From assembly GCF_000317305.3 (NCBI RefSeq), contig NC_023036.2, forward strand, positions 248,001-312,000: a DNA stretch of 64,000 bases, written 5' to 3'. This document shows positions 43,341-52,783 of this stretch, piece by piece. Made by a program: the position numbers and the translations under genes. The stretch comes from Mycolicibacterium neoaurum VKM Ac-1815D (lineage in GTDB: Bacteria; Actinomycetota; Actinomycetes; Mycobacteriales; Mycobacteriaceae). Below the pieces are notes generated by a model, which searched no databases, was not told where the DNA came from, and saw only the letters and a list, made by a program, of their open reading frames with translations. Each line of letters opens with the position of its first letter. Within the stretch, counting starts at the first letter, position 1.

Positions 43341-44063
43341 CTACGCCTCCTCCCGCAGCACGTAACCGATCCCGCGGACCGTGTGGATGACCCGGGGGCG
43401 ATCCTCGCGCTCCAGCTTGCGCCGCAGGTAGGAGACGAACACATCGGCGACATTGGTGTCGACGTCGAAGTCGTATCCCCACACCAGCTCGAGCAGCCGC
43501 TGCCGGGACAGCACCACCCCCGCGTTCTCGGCCAGCACCGCGAGCAGATCGAATTCACGCTTGGTCAGATCGGCACGCTCGCCGTCGACGTAGACCAGCC
43601 TGCGGGCGGTGTCGATGGTCAGCGGGCCCACGATCATCACATCGGATTCGCGTTCGGCGTGACTGGCGCGGCGCAGCAGGGCGTGCAAGCGGGCCACCAG
43701 CTCACCGAGATCGAACGGCTTGGTCAGGTAGTCATCGGCACCGGCCTCCAGACCGGCGATCCGGTCGTTGACGGTATCGCGGGCCGACAGCACACAGATC
43801 GGGATCTCGTTGCCGAGCGCCCGCAGCGCCGTCACCACCGCCACGCCGTCGAGTTCGGGCATTTGCACATCGAGCACCAGCGCGTCGTGGGCCTCGCTGG
43901 CCAGCATGCGCAACGCCTCGCGGCCGTTGGAGGCCACCCGCACATCGAATCCGGAATGCCGCAGCCCGCGCGCGACCGAGGTCCGGACATCCGGGTCGTC
44001 GTCGACCATCAGCACCGTGCGGCCGGTGCTGTCGGATGGGGAGTGTTCCAGCGTGGTGCGCAC
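43341..44063 (-). CDS. OmpR-family response regulator, PrrA-like
   Basis: A 240-residue regulator. The receiver domain has the acidic pocket VDDDP, phospho-Asp65 in LVLDVQMPE and Lys near 117 in LTKPF. A winged helix with [16 protein letters not shown] and [11 protein letters not shown] closes the protein. It is very similar to PrrA (Rv0903c). GTG 44063 is used because the receiver begins shortly after; the frame further upstream overlaps the hemophore gene. It lies only 19 bp after the hemophore stop on the same strand. Confidence 0.9.
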   Translation of the reverse strand: MRTTLEHSPSDSTGRTVLMVDDDPDVRTSVARGLRHSGFDVRVASNGREALRMLASEAHDALVLDVQMPELDGVAVVTALRALGNEIPICVLSARDTVNDRIAGLEAGADDYLTKPFDLGELVARLHALLRRASHAERESDVMIVGPLTIDTARRLVYVDGERADLTKREFDLLAVLAENAGVVLSRQRLLELVWGYDFDVDTNVADVFVSYLRRKLEREDRPRVIHTVRGIGYVLREEA

Positions 44064-44082
44064 CCCTGGATTATGGCGTGCG

Positions 44083-44646
44083 CTACGGGATTGCGCGGAG
44101 GACCGGGCCGGGCAGGGCGCCGGTGCCCTGGGCGACGGGACTGACGGTGTCCCCGGCCGCGGGTGATCCCGCAGCCGCCGATCCTGCTGTGGACGATCCG
44201 GCCGTCGGCGACCCGGCACCGGTCAGGCCGGTGGCCGGCTGCTGTACGGCCTGCATCAGACCGAGTACCTGAGGCAGCGAGATCGGCAGCTGGCACTGTG
44301 TCGACAACCTCACCAGGGGTGCCTGAAGGCGCTGCATGTCCTTGGCGGCACCCGGCTTGGCGTCGAAGTAGGCCTTGGCGGCGGCGAGGGACTGCGGCCC
44401 GGCGGGCTGCGCGGCGATCGTGGTCAACGCCTGATTGGTGTCGGGGTGGGTGTCGAGGTAGTTGCCCATCGACGTGGCCACCGAACCGATGGTCTTGGCG
44501 ATCTCGCTCGCCTCACACGGATCGGTCTCCGCCCCGGCGCCCGGCGCCGAGATGACCGCGGCCACGCCACCGGCGGCCAGGCAGCCAGCGAATGTCGCCC
44601 ACAGGCCGCGACGCAGCGCGGCGGAGCGACTGGGAATCAGATTCAT
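44083..44646 (-). CDS. Secreted heme-binding hemophore, Rv0203-like
   Basis: A 187-residue exported protein. The signal peptide ends near AGA (residue ~39). The mature helical domain carries [20 protein letters not shown] and ends at STQC, a Cys pair as in Rv0203. Beyond the domain, about 55 residues rich in Gly, Ala, Ser, Thr and Pro form a flexible tail ([17 protein letters not shown]) that I do not expect in the shorter Rv0203. It binds extracellular heme and is known to hand heme to MmpL3/MmpL11 in M. tuberculosis. ATG 44646 has AAGGAG seven bases upstream. Divergent from mmpL11. Confidence 0.88.
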   Translation of the reverse strand: MNLIPSRSAALRRGLWATFAGCLAAGGVAAVISAPGAGAETDPCEASEIAKTIGSVATSMGNYLDTHPDTNQALTTIAAQPAGPQSLAAAKAYFDAKPGAAKDMQRLQAPLVRLSTQCQLPISLPQVLGLMQAVQQPATGLTGAGSPTAGSSTAGSAAAGSPAAGDTVSPVAQGTGALPGPVLRAIP

Positions 44647-44922
44647 CGGAAATCTCCTTCGGGTGGGACACCACTGGTATGGCTTGCGAACTCCCACTTT
44701 CGACAAGGCACGTATCCCCGACCCGGAACGACCAGCCGCCATCATGCCATCTGCCCGATCACCGAGCCAACCGGCACAGCAAACTCGCAGGTGGTGCCGA
44801 GGGGCGGACGTTGCGAGGTGGTCACAACCCGGATCGGGCACCGTTCGCCGCACAGCAAGCTGCGGTACGCTCTCGCTTACCAGCATCCGGGGAGAAAGGC
44901 CAGGGGCGCCATCCAGCAGTTC
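44647..44922. promoter_or_regulatory. Divergent promoter region of hemophore and mmpL11
   Basis: The 276-bp gap must hold promoters for both genes. TACGCT at 44866-44871 with TTCGCC 16 bp upstream is a possible mmpL11 promoter. I see no clear IdeR-type iron box. A regulator site for the adjacent two-component system would be expected here if it controls heme uptake. Confidence 0.4.
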
Positions 44923-47796
44923 ATGATGCGCTTGAGCAGCAGCCTGCGCAGATATCGCTGGGCGGTGTTTGTCGTATGGGTGCTGCTTCTCGTGCCCTCC
45001 GTATACCTGGCCATCAACCACTCCGACCGGCTCACCGGCGGCGGGTTCGAGGTCGCGGGATCGCAATCGCTGGACCTTCAGCACCAGCTCGAAGAACAGT
45101 TCCCCGACCAGGGCGCCTCACCGCTGGCGCTGGTGGCGGTGCCGCGCGCCGACGCGTCCTTCGAGGATATGAACGAGGCCGTCGCGCAGCTGCGGCGGAT
45201 CGCCGGGGAAGTGCCCTCGGTCACCGAGGCCCCCAACCCGCAGCAACCGCCGCCCGCCCCCGACCGGCCCTATGTCGTGCAGTTGAAGGTGGACTTCAAC
45301 AACAGCGGCGCGGTCGACATCGCCAACCAATTGCGCGACAAGGTCGGCATCGAAGGTGAGCAGGCGGGCCTGTCCGACAACGGCAAGGTCCGCCTCTACG
45401 TCATCGGCCAGGGCGCGCTCGGCGCCGCCGCACAACAGGCCACCAAACATGACATCGCGCAGGCCGAGAAGTGGAACGCGCCGGTCGTCCTGATCATCCT
45501 GCTGGCGGTCTTCGGGTCGCTGGCCGCGGCCGCGATGCCGCTGCTGCTCGGCATCTGCACCGTGGTGGTCACCATGGGCGTGGTGTTTCTGCTGTCCCAT
45601 GTGATGGCCATGTCGGTGTTCGCCACCTCGACGGTGTCCATGTTCGGGATCGCGGTGGCGGTGGACTATTCGCTGTTCATCCTGATGCGATACCGGGAGG
45701 AGTTGCGGGCCGGACGCGATTCCGCGCAGGCCATCGACGGGGCGATGGCGACCTCGGGGCTGGCGGTCGTGCTGTCGGGCCTGACGGTGATCGCCTCGGT
45801 CAGTGGCATCTATCTGATCAACACCCCGATCCTGGAATCGATGGCCACCGGAGCCATCCTCGCGGTGGCGGTCGCGGTGCTGACCTCGACCACCCTGATC
45901 CCTGCCGTGCTGGCGACCTTCGGGCGCTCGGCGGCCAAACGGTCCAGACTGTTGCACTGGTCCCGGCGCCCGGACACCACCCAGTCACGCTTCTGGACTC
46001 GCTGGATCGGTGCGGTCATGCGCCGGCCGTGGGTGTCGGCATCGTTCGCCGCGGTGATGCTGCTGGTGATGGCGGCCCCCGCCTTCGGGATGACCCTCGG
46101 CAACAGCATGCTGCGCCAGTTCGACCCGAGTCACGAGATCCGCGGCGGGGTGAACGCCGCTGCCGAGGCGCTCGGTCCCGGCGCCCTGGGCCCGGTGCGG
46201 GTCATGGTCACCTTCCCCGACGGGCAGGCCGACGGCCCGGCGGCGCAGGCCGCGCTGGCCACCGTGGGACGCACCATGGCCGAGGGACCGGATGTGGCGG
46301 CCGTGACACCGCCGGTCATCGGCAAGGACAACGACAGTGCGCTGCTGTCGGCGGTGCTCACGGTCGACCCCGAGGACTTCCGGGCCCGCGATGCGGTCGA
46401 CTGGATGCGCACCGAGCTGCCCAAGCTCGATATCGGCAACGCGCAGATCGACGTCGGCGGGCCGACCGCGCTGATCAAGGATTTCGACGACCAGGTGTCC
46501 ATGGCCCAGCCGTGGGTGTTCGTCTTCGTCGCCGTCATCGCCTTCGTGATGCTGCTGATCGCGATCAGGTCGGTGTTCCTGGCGCTCAAGGGCGTGCTGA
46601 TGACCGTGCTGTCGGTCGCGGCCGCCTACGGCAGCCTGGTGGTCGTCTTCCAGTGGGGCTGGTTGGAGGACCTCGGGTTCGCCCCGTTGGAATCGCTGGA
46701 CAGCACGGTGCCCCCGCTGGTGCTGGCGATGACGTTCGGCCTCTCGATGGACTACGAGATCTTCCTGCTCACCCGCATCCGGGAACGCTTCCTGATCACC
46801 AACAACACCCGCGACGCGGTCGCCTACGGCATCTCCACCAGCGCGCGCACCATCACCAGCGCGGCGCTGATCATGATCGCGGTGTTCATCGGATTCGCCT
46901 TCGCAGGTATGCCGCTGGTGGCCCAGATCGGTGTCGCGTGTGCGACGGCCATCGCGGTCGACGCCACGATCGTGCGGTTGGTCCTCGTGCCCGCGTTGAT
47001 GGCGATGTTCGACGAATGGAACTGGTGGCTGCCGCGCTGGCTGGACCGCATCCTGCCGTCGGTGGACTTCGAGAAGCCGCTGCCCAAGGTCGACATCAGC
47101 GACCTGGTGCTGGTGCCCGAGACGGCCCTGGCCGCACCCGGAGCCGATCTGCGCATGGTGGTCAAGTCCGCCGCCAAGCTCAAGCGTCTGGCCCCGCAGA
47201 CCGTGGTGGTCCCCGATCCGCTGGCCTTCACCGGCTGCGGACCCGCCCCGGGGGAACGCCGGCTGTCCGGACGGCTGCCCACGATCACCTCCACCGGTTC
47301 GATCACCCGGCCCGTGCACCCGGTGACGATGTGGCGCGGCCGGATCAACGTCGCGCTCGACGCGCTGGAGACCGCATCGGACTCCGAGAAGCTGCCCGTC
47401 CAGCGCCGCAGCCCGATCGAGGCGACCACCGTGCAGCTGCCCACCGGCGACCGGTTGCTCATCCCGACCGGCGCCGAGACACTGCGGATGAAGAGCTATC
47501 TGTTGATGTGCCGCAACACCAGCCGCGACTTTGCGGAGTTCGCCCGGCTGGTCGACTCGATGGAGACCGACACCGCGGCCCGCGTCCTGACCGGCATGGA
47601 CCGGTATTACTGTGGACAGCGCCCTCGGGCGCACTGGGTCGCCACCCAGCTCGTCCGCAGGCTTGCCGACCCACGGCCTTCGGACGACCCGGACGCTCCG
47701 GCACCGGCCGAGACCGATTGGGACCAGGTTCGGCAACGATGCCTGTCGGTCGCGGTGGCGATGCTCGACAGGACAGAGCTGGAGGAGGCGAGGTGA
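44923..47796 (+). CDS. mmpL11: RND lipid/heme transporter MmpL11
   Basis: A 957-residue RND-superfamily transporter. TM1 lies near residues 12-30, followed by the first porter domain. TMs 2-6 contain GIAVAVDYSLFILMRYREEL, and the matching C-terminal half has MTFGLSMDYEIFLLTRIRER. Paired Asp-Tyr residues form the proton relay. A ~240-residue cytosolic C-terminal domain follows, as in MmpL11 of M. tuberculosis (Rv0202c), with the conserved PTGDRL and MDRYYCGQ blocks. MmpL11 exports long-chain wax esters/mycolate diacylglycerols and takes part in heme uptake. ATG 44923 (MMRL) matches the M. tuberculosis start. It overlaps the next gene by GTGA. Confidence 0.95.
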   Translation: MMRLSSSLRRYRWAVFVVWVLLLVPSVYLAINHSDRLTGGGFEVAGSQSLDLQHQLEEQFPDQGASPLALVAVPRADASFEDMNEAVAQLRRIAGEVPSVTEAPNPQQPPPAPDRPYVVQLKVDFNNSGAVDIANQLRDKVGIEGEQAGLSDNGKVRLYVIGQGALGAAAQQATKHDIAQAEKWNAPVVLIILLAVFGSLAAAAMPLLLGICTVVVTMGVVFLLSHVMAMSVFATSTVSMFGIAVAVDYSLFILMRYREELRAGRDSAQAIDGAMATSGLAVVLSGLTVIASVSGIYLINTPILESMATGAILAVAVAVLTSTTLIPAVLATFGRSAAKRSRLLHWSRRPDTTQSRFWTRWIGAVMRRPWVSASFAAVMLLVMAAPAFGMTLGNSMLRQFDPSHEIRGGVNAAAEALGPGALGPVRVMVTFPDGQADGPAAQAALATVGRTMAEGPDVAAVTPPVIGKDNDSALLSAVLTVDPEDFRARDAVDWMRTELPKLDIGNAQIDVGGPTALIKDFDDQVSMAQPWVFVFVAVIAFVMLLIAIRSVFLALKGVLMTVLSVAAAYGSLVVVFQWGWLEDLGFAPLESLDSTVPPLVLAMTFGLSMDYEIFLLTRIRERFLITNNTRDAVAYGISTSARTITSAALIMIAVFIGFAFAGMPLVAQIGVACATAIAVDATIVRLVLVPALMAMFDEWNWWLPRWLDRILPSVDFEKPLPKVDISDLVLVPETALAAPGADLRMVVKSAAKLKRLAPQTVVVPDPLAFTGCGPAPGERRLSGRLPTITSTGSITRPVHPVTMWRGRINVALDALETASDSEKLPVQRRSPIEATTVQLPTGDRLLIPTGAETLRMKSYLLMCRNTSRDFAEFARLVDSMETDTAARVLTGMDRYYCGQRPRAHWVATQLVRRLADPRPSDDPDAPAPAETDWDQVRQRCLSVAVAMLDRTELEEAR

Positions 47797-48278
47797 CGGT
47801 GGCAGCGCAGCCCACTGACATGTCCTCGGCGGCCGACGGACGGCCCGTCGAATTCTGGCCCACCTCGGCCATTCGCGCCGCACTGGACAATGACGACCTG
47901 GCGGTATGGCAGCGCATCGCCGCGGCCATCAAGCGGGATCCGTTCGGCCGCACCGCGCGCCAGGTCGAAGAGGTCCTCGACACCGCGCACCCGTACGGGG
48001 TGTCCAAGGCACTCGCCGAGGTGCTGGACAAGGCGCGGGCGCATCTGGAGGCCAATGAGCGCTCCGAGGTGGCTCGGCACATCCACGAGCTACTGGAACG
48101 GTCCGGTCTCGGCGTTCCGGAATTCGCGTCGCGGATCGGGGTGCCCAGCGAGGACCTCACCGGATGGCTCGAGGAGAACGGCTCCCCACCGGCGACCCTG
48201 ATGATCCGGATGCGCAGGCTCTCCGACCGGTTCGCCAGGATCCGCGCCCAGCGCGCTCAGGCCTCCGCCGAACGCTGA
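47793..48278 (+). CDS. Rv0201c-like protein coupled to mmpL11
   Basis: A 161-residue cytosolic protein conserved beside mmpL11 in mycobacteria. A helical first half (FWPTSAIRAALDNDDLAVWQ) is followed by a helix-turn-helix-like region (LGVPEFASRIGVPSEDLTGW, then SPPATLMIRMRRLSDR). It could be a DNA-binding regulator or an adaptor for the transporter; the function is not known. GTG 47793 overlaps the mmpL11 stop (GTGA), with GGAGGAGG upstream inside mmpL11, so synthesis is coupled. Convergent with the Rv0200-like gene 2 bp away. Confidence 0.82.
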   Translation: MTVAAQPTDMSSAADGRPVEFWPTSAIRAALDNDDLAVWQRIAAAIKRDPFGRTARQVEEVLDTAHPYGVSKALAEVLDKARAHLEANERSEVARHIHELLERSGLGVPEFASRIGVPSEDLTGWLEENGSPPATLMIRMRRLSDRFARIRAQRAQASAER

Positions 48279-48280
48279 GC

Positions 48281-48970
48281 TCAGCGGGCGTTGATCGGCG
48301 TCACATCGGTCACCAGCCACGTGCCATCGGTCTTGGCGAGCGTGACGCGCAGTGCCAGCACCGCGATATCTGCCGGTTTGCCCGGGGTGTTCTGGGTGCC
48401 GCGCATGACGACGGCCACGCTGGCCGCTGCCGGACCGATCGCCTCCACCCCTGCCGATACCGTCTGCGCCTGACCGGATACGTTGCGGCTGGTCAGATCC
48501 TTTGCCACGGCCTGAAATTCGTTGCGGTAGCTCTCGGCCCGCTCCGGCGACATCAACGCGGTGGCGCGGTCGATGCCGGTGTTCGGGCTGCTCGGGCTGA
48601 ACGTCGCCGAGGCCTCCGCGACGCTGCTGGCGATGCCGACGACCTCGGCGCTGTCCCGGCCGAGGTCGCGGTCGGGGACAGTCCACCGGATGTAGCCGAC
48701 GAAGACGGCCGCGACCGCGAGGACGGTGGCGGTCGCCACGACCCCCAGCCGCAGCAGCGGCCCGTCGTCATCGGTGCCCACGGTGACGCCGTCGCGGCGG
48801 AACAGCACCGCGTTGACCACCACGCCCTGCAGGATCAGCAGGCACAGCGCCGTGCACACCGCCACCCACCAGCGCGGCCAGTCCAGCGCACTGCCGATGA
48901 ACACCAGCGCCAGGATCGCCAACGCCGGCGCCAGGATGTCGACGCCCGCGACCCGTAGCCGGTTGATCAT
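48281..48970 (-). CDS. Rv0200-like membrane protein
   Basis: A 229-residue membrane protein, the same length as Rv0200. Three hydrophobic segments lie in the first ~105 residues (ILAPALAILALVFIGSAL, VAVCTALCLLILQGVVV, VVATATVLAVAAVFVGYI), followed by a ~120-residue extracytoplasmic domain of the Mce-associated (Mas) type. Such proteins stabilise or assist lipid transporters. ATG 48970 overlaps the upstream stop (ATGA). Probably works with the Rv0199-like protein and the neighbouring MmpL11 locus, which is inference from conserved linkage. Confidence 0.83.
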   Translation of the reverse strand: MINRLRVAGVDILAPALAILALVFIGSALDWPRWWVAVCTALCLLILQGVVVNAVLFRRDGVTVGTDDDGPLLRLGVVATATVLAVAAVFVGYIRWTVPDRDLGRDSAEVVGIASSVAEASATFSPSSPNTGIDRATALMSPERAESYRNEFQAVAKDLTSRNVSGQAQTVSAGVEAIGPAAASVAVVMRGTQNTPGKPADIAVLALRVTLAKTDGTWLVTDVTPINAR

Positions 48971-49530
48971 CGGATGGTCTCCAGTCGCGAGATCAGCAGC
49001 GAGCCGTCGATATCGGAGACACCCAGGCGCAGATTCCAGCGCACCGTGGTCGGCTGGGCGCCGGCGTTCTGGCTGACCGACGTGGCGACCACCAGCACCG
49101 TGTCGGTGCGTGATGCCACCGTGGCGAGCTCGGCAGGGGGCGCGTCGGTGTCCTTGGCACCATCGGGGACCCGGTGCATGGACTCGATCGAGACGGACTC
49201 GACCTGGCCGACGGTCTGTGACTTCAGCTTGCCGACCAGATCGGCGAACGGTGTCATGGTGGCGTCGAAATCGACGTTGAGCTGGCCGACGGTGCCGTCC
49301 CGCAGCTGCTGCAGGTTCTGCGGCGCGTTCTCGGAGTTCATGTTGATCAACAGCGCGGTCCAGTCCACCGCCGCCTGCAGGACCTCGCTCTGGTGGGTGC
49401 GTTCGGCCACGTCGGCGCGGTGTCCGGTCCACACCATGACGCCGAGCGCCGTGGCCGCCAGGGCGATCACACCGAACACGATGCCGGCGATGCCGTAACG
49501 GGACAGCACCCTGGTTTGCTCATCGGGCAT
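48967..49530 (-). CDS. Rv0199-like Mce-associated membrane protein
   Basis: A 187-residue protein with one N-terminal transmembrane helix (IVFGVIALAATALGVMVW) and an extracytoplasmic domain with the Mce-associated fold (LQQLRDGTVGQLNVDFDATM). Rv0199 has been implicated as OmamA, a protein that stabilises the Mce1 fatty-acid importer in M. tuberculosis, as I recall. The stop overlaps the Rv0200-like start (ATGA), forming a two-gene operon. It is divergent from zmp1 by 39 bp. Confidence 0.82.
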   Translation of the reverse strand: MPDEQTRVLSRYGIAGIVFGVIALAATALGVMVWTGHRADVAERTHQSEVLQAAVDWTALLINMNSENAPQNLQQLRDGTVGQLNVDFDATMTPFADLVGKLKSQTVGQVESVSIESMHRVPDGAKDTDAPPAELATVASRTDTVLVVATSVSQNAGAQPTTVRWNLRLGVSDIDGSLLISRLETIR

Positions 49531-49569
49531 GGCCGTGAGGCTACCGGTGAGCTCTGGCACCATGAGAGT

Positions 49570-51528
49570 GTGACGTCTACAGAACTCCGCTCCGGCATCG
49601 ATCTGCGATACGTCGACGCCGATGTGCGCCCCCAAGACGACCTGTTCGGCCACGTCAACGGACGCTGGCTGACCGACTACGACATCCCCGCCGACCGCGC
49701 CACCGACGGTGCCTTCCGCACCCTGGCCGACCGCGCCGAGGAACAGGTACGCGACATCATCACCTCCGCTTCGGCGGCCGACGGACCCGATGCCCAGCGC
49801 ATCGGCGATCTCTACGCGTCGTTCATGGACGAGGCCACCGTCGCACGGGTCGGCCTGGCCCCGCTGCGCGCCGAGCTGGACACCATTACCGCCGCAGCCG
49901 ACCGGGACGCACTGGCAGCGGTGGTGGGCGCCCTGCAGCGCACCGGCGTCGGTGGCGGCGCCGGGGTGTACGTCGACACCGACTCCAAGGACTCCACCCG
50001 CTATCTGCTGCACATCTCCCAGTCCGGGCTCGGCCTGCCCGACGAGTCGTACTACCGCGACCCCGCCCATGCCGCCATCCTGTCCGCCTATCCCGAGCAC
50101 ATCGCCCGCATGCTCACCCTCGTCCACGGAGAGGGTGACCATGCCGAGACGGCGCGCCGCATCGTGGAGTTGGAAACCAAACTGGCCGCGGCGCACTGGG
50201 ATGTCGTCAAGCGCCGTGATGCCGACCTGACATACAACCTGCGCACCTTCGCCGAGTTGCCCTCCGAAGCGCCGGGATTCGACTGGGCAGGCTGGGTCGC
50301 TGCGTTGGGCGCGAACCCCGAAGAAGTGGTGGTCCGCCAGCCCGACTACCTGACGGCGTTCGCCGCGCTGTGGGCGGGTGAAGACCTGCAGGTGTGGAAG
50401 CAGTGGTTGAGCTGGCGGGTCATCAGCGCGCGCGCCTCGCTGCTGACCGATGACCTGGTGGCCGAGAACTTCGCGTTCTATGGGCGCACGTTGTCAGGGA
50501 CCGAGGCCATCCGGGATCGCTGGAAGCGCGGCGTCGGCCTGGTCGAGAGCCTGATGGGCGATGCCGTCGGCAAGTTGTACGTGGCTCGGCATTTCCCGCC
50601 GGAGGCCAAGTCCCGGATGGATGAGCTGGTGGCCAACCTGCGCGAGGCGTACCGGGTCAGCATCACCAGCCTGCCGTGGATGACCCCGGAGACCCGCACC
50701 CGCGCACTGGAGAAGCTGGACAAGTTCACCCCCAAGATCGGTTACCCGGCGAAATGGCGGGACTATTCGGCGCTGGTGATCGACGCGGGTGACCTGTACG
50801 GCAACTACCGGCGCGGCTACGCGTGCGAGTATGACCGTGACCTGGCCAAGCTCGGCGGCCCGGTGGACCGCGACGAGTGGTTCATGACCCCGCAGACGGT
50901 GAATGCCTACTACAACCCCGGCATGAACGAGATCGTCTTTCCCGCCGCCATCCTGCAGCCGCCGTTCTTCGACGCCGAGGCCGATGACGCCGCCAACTAT
51001 GGCGGTATCGGGGCGGTGATCGGTCACGAGATCGGGCACGGCTTCGACGATCAGGGTGCCAAGTACGACGGCGACGGCAACCTTGTCGACTGGTGGACCG
51101 ATGCCGATCGCGCCGAATTCGGCCAGCGCACAACGGCGTTGATCGATCAGTACGAGCAGTTCACCCCGCGGGGGCTGGATTCCGGCCACCACGTCAACGG
51201 TGCCTTCACCGTCGGGGAGAACATCGGCGACCTCGGCGGGCTGTCCATCGCCCTGCTGGCCTACGAGCTGTCCCTCGACGGCAAGGAAGCCCCGGTGATC
51301 GACGGCATGACCGGCGTGCAGCGGGTGCTGTTCGGGTGGGCTCAGGTGTGGCGCACCAAATCTCGTGAGGCCGAGGCCATCCGGCGCCTGGCCACCGATC
51401 CGCATTCGCCGCCGGAGTTCCGCTGCAACGGTGTCATCCGCAACATCGACGCGTTCTACGAGGCGTTCGAGGTCGGCACCGATGACGAGCTGTACCTCGA
51501 ACCCGACCGGCGCGTTCGCATCTGGTAA
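49570..51528 (+). CDS. zmp1: M13-family zinc metallopeptidase Zmp1
   Basis: A 652-residue neprilysin-like metallopeptidase. The zinc motif is VIGHEIGHGFDDQG near residues 480-493, with the third ligand Glu in GENIGDLGG near 555. NAYYNPGMNEIVFPAAILQP, the substrate-backbone motif of M13 enzymes, is present. No signal peptide is seen, as in Rv0198c. In M. tuberculosis Zmp1 affects host inflammasome activation. The start GTG 49570 fits the known N-terminus; the ribosome site is weak. Gene order beside Rv0199-0203 homologues supports orthology. Confidence 0.93.
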   Translation: MTSTELRSGIDLRYVDADVRPQDDLFGHVNGRWLTDYDIPADRATDGAFRTLADRAEEQVRDIITSASAADGPDAQRIGDLYASFMDEATVARVGLAPLRAELDTITAAADRDALAAVVGALQRTGVGGGAGVYVDTDSKDSTRYLLHISQSGLGLPDESYYRDPAHAAILSAYPEHIARMLTLVHGEGDHAETARRIVELETKLAAAHWDVVKRRDADLTYNLRTFAELPSEAPGFDWAGWVAALGANPEEVVVRQPDYLTAFAALWAGEDLQVWKQWLSWRVISARASLLTDDLVAENFAFYGRTLSGTEAIRDRWKRGVGLVESLMGDAVGKLYVARHFPPEAKSRMDELVANLREAYRVSITSLPWMTPETRTRALEKLDKFTPKIGYPAKWRDYSALVIDAGDLYGNYRRGYACEYDRDLAKLGGPVDRDEWFMTPQTVNAYYNPGMNEIVFPAAILQPPFFDAEADDAANYGGIGAVIGHEIGHGFDDQGAKYDGDGNLVDWWTDADRAEFGQRTTALIDQYEQFTPRGLDSGHHVNGAFTVGENIGDLGGLSIALLAYELSLDGKEAPVIDGMTGVQRVLFGWAQVWRTKSREAEAIRRLATDPHSPPEFRCNGVIRNIDAFYEAFEVGTDDELYLEPDRRVRIW

Positions 51529-51696
51529 CGGGGCGCGGGTAGGCGACCTACCAGGCTTGCACCCCGAGCAGGCTCGGCCCTGCGAGGACTGCACTCAGGT
51601 AGGAAATCGTGCCCGCAGGGCTACCTGGATTCAGCCTGGTGGCCCTCTGCCCGAAGCGACTGAAACCTGGTAGATCTCGCCGCGACCCCGTGACGC

Positions 51697-51733
51697 AGAA
51701 CGGCCCACTTTCCCTGGGAAAGTGGGCCGTTCT
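51697..51733. terminator. Perfect 17-bp stem hairpin terminator
   Basis: AGAACGGCCCACTTTCC (51697-51713) pairs perfectly with GGAAAGTGGGCCGTTCT (51717-51733) around CTG. It lies between the convergent zmp1 and L,D-transpeptidase genes, 16 bp from the latter's stop. Likely bidirectional terminator. Confidence 0.85.
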
Positions 51734-51748
51734 GTGTGAACAGGATCG

Positions 51749-52729
51749 TCAGAACATCTGCCAGTCCGAGGCCCCGTCGGGCTGGTTGTACAGACCACCG
51801 TCGGTGTTCTTGATGACGACGGCATCACCGGAACCGAAGTTGTCGTAGAACCACTTGGCGTCGGCGGGGGCGAGGTTGATGCAGCCGTGGCTGACATTCG
51901 TATTGCCCTGGTCGGCCACCGACCACGGCGCGCCGTGCACGAAGATACCGCTGTTGTCGATGCGCACGGCATCTTTGACGTGGGTCTTGTAACCCTCCGC
52001 GGAATCCACCGGGACTCCGTAGGTGGAGGAGTCCATCACGATATCGGCGAACTTCTCCAGCACGTAGTAGGTGCCGTTCTTGGTCTCGTGGCCGGACTTG
52101 CCCAGCGAGACCGGGAACTCCTTCTCCACCTCGCCGTTGCGCACCACCGTCATCGTCTTGGTCGCATCGTCGACGGTCGCCACCAGCTGCTCGGGCACGG
52201 TGAAGCTGGACTTGGTGCCGGCGGCGTCGATGTTGACCACGGTGCCGGTGGGCCAGAAGTCCTGCGGGCGCCACCGCAGCTGGGTATCGGTGACCCAGTA
52301 GAACTGGCCGGGCACCGGCGGGTTCGAGGTGATGTGCACCGCGTCCTGGGCCATCTGCCGGTTGGCGATGGGCCGCTGGAAGTTGATGTAGATCGGCTTG
52401 GCCGCGCCCGCGATCGACCCGTTGACGGGGTTGAACGACGGCGGCACGAACGGCGGCAGACCGCGGAACGGATTCGGATTCTGTCCGGGCGGGGTCCCCG
52501 GCGGGATGGGCAACGGCTGCGCCCCGGGCCCACCGACCGGGGCGAACGGATCGGCTGCCGTCGGTGTCGCGGACGGAGCCGGCGGCGCGAACGGGTTGGG
52601 GAATGCGGGCGGGGCCGGCACGGGCGGAGCGGGCTCCGCCAGAGCCGACGGGCTACCGATACCTGCTGCGACGACCGTTGCGGCCGCCAAGATCGCGCTG
52701 GCGAGTTTCGTTCTCGTCCGCTGCGACAT
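51749..52729 (-). CDS. L,D-transpeptidase (YkuD), Rv0192-like
   Basis: A 326-residue exported peptidoglycan enzyme. The signal peptide ends near ALA (residue ~31), and the linker of ~70 residues is Pro-rich. An Ig-like domain (~100-190) precedes the YkuD domain (~190-315). The catalytic motif is [11 protein letters not shown] followed by SHGCINL. It forms 3-3 cross-links between meso-diaminopimelate residues and is targeted by carbapenems. The closest M. tuberculosis homologue by context is Rv0192. It lies 54 bp downstream of the Rv0191-like MFS gene. A clear hairpin follows. Confidence 0.9.
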   Translation of the reverse strand: MSQRTRTKLASAILAAATVVAAGIGSPSALAEPAPPVPAPPAFPNPFAPPAPSATPTAADPFAPVGGPGAQPLPIPPGTPPGQNPNPFRGLPPFVPPSFNPVNGSIAGAAKPIYINFQRPIANRQMAQDAVHITSNPPVPGQFYWVTDTQLRWRPQDFWPTGTVVNIDAAGTKSSFTVPEQLVATVDDATKTMTVVRNGEVEKEFPVSLGKSGHETKNGTYYVLEKFADIVMDSSTYGVPVDSAEGYKTHVKDAVRIDNSGIFVHGAPWSVADQGNTNVSHGCINLAPADAKWFYDNFGSGDAVVIKNTDGGLYNQPDGASDWQMF

Positions 52730-52783
52730 ATGTCACCTCCACTGGCATATCTGCAGACCAGTCTGGCACAGCACGTCTACCGG

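Noticed and set aside
44446..44922. Upstream extension of mmpL11
   Set aside because: It runs antisense through the hemophore gene; MmpL11 of M. tuberculosis also begins at the MMRL site.
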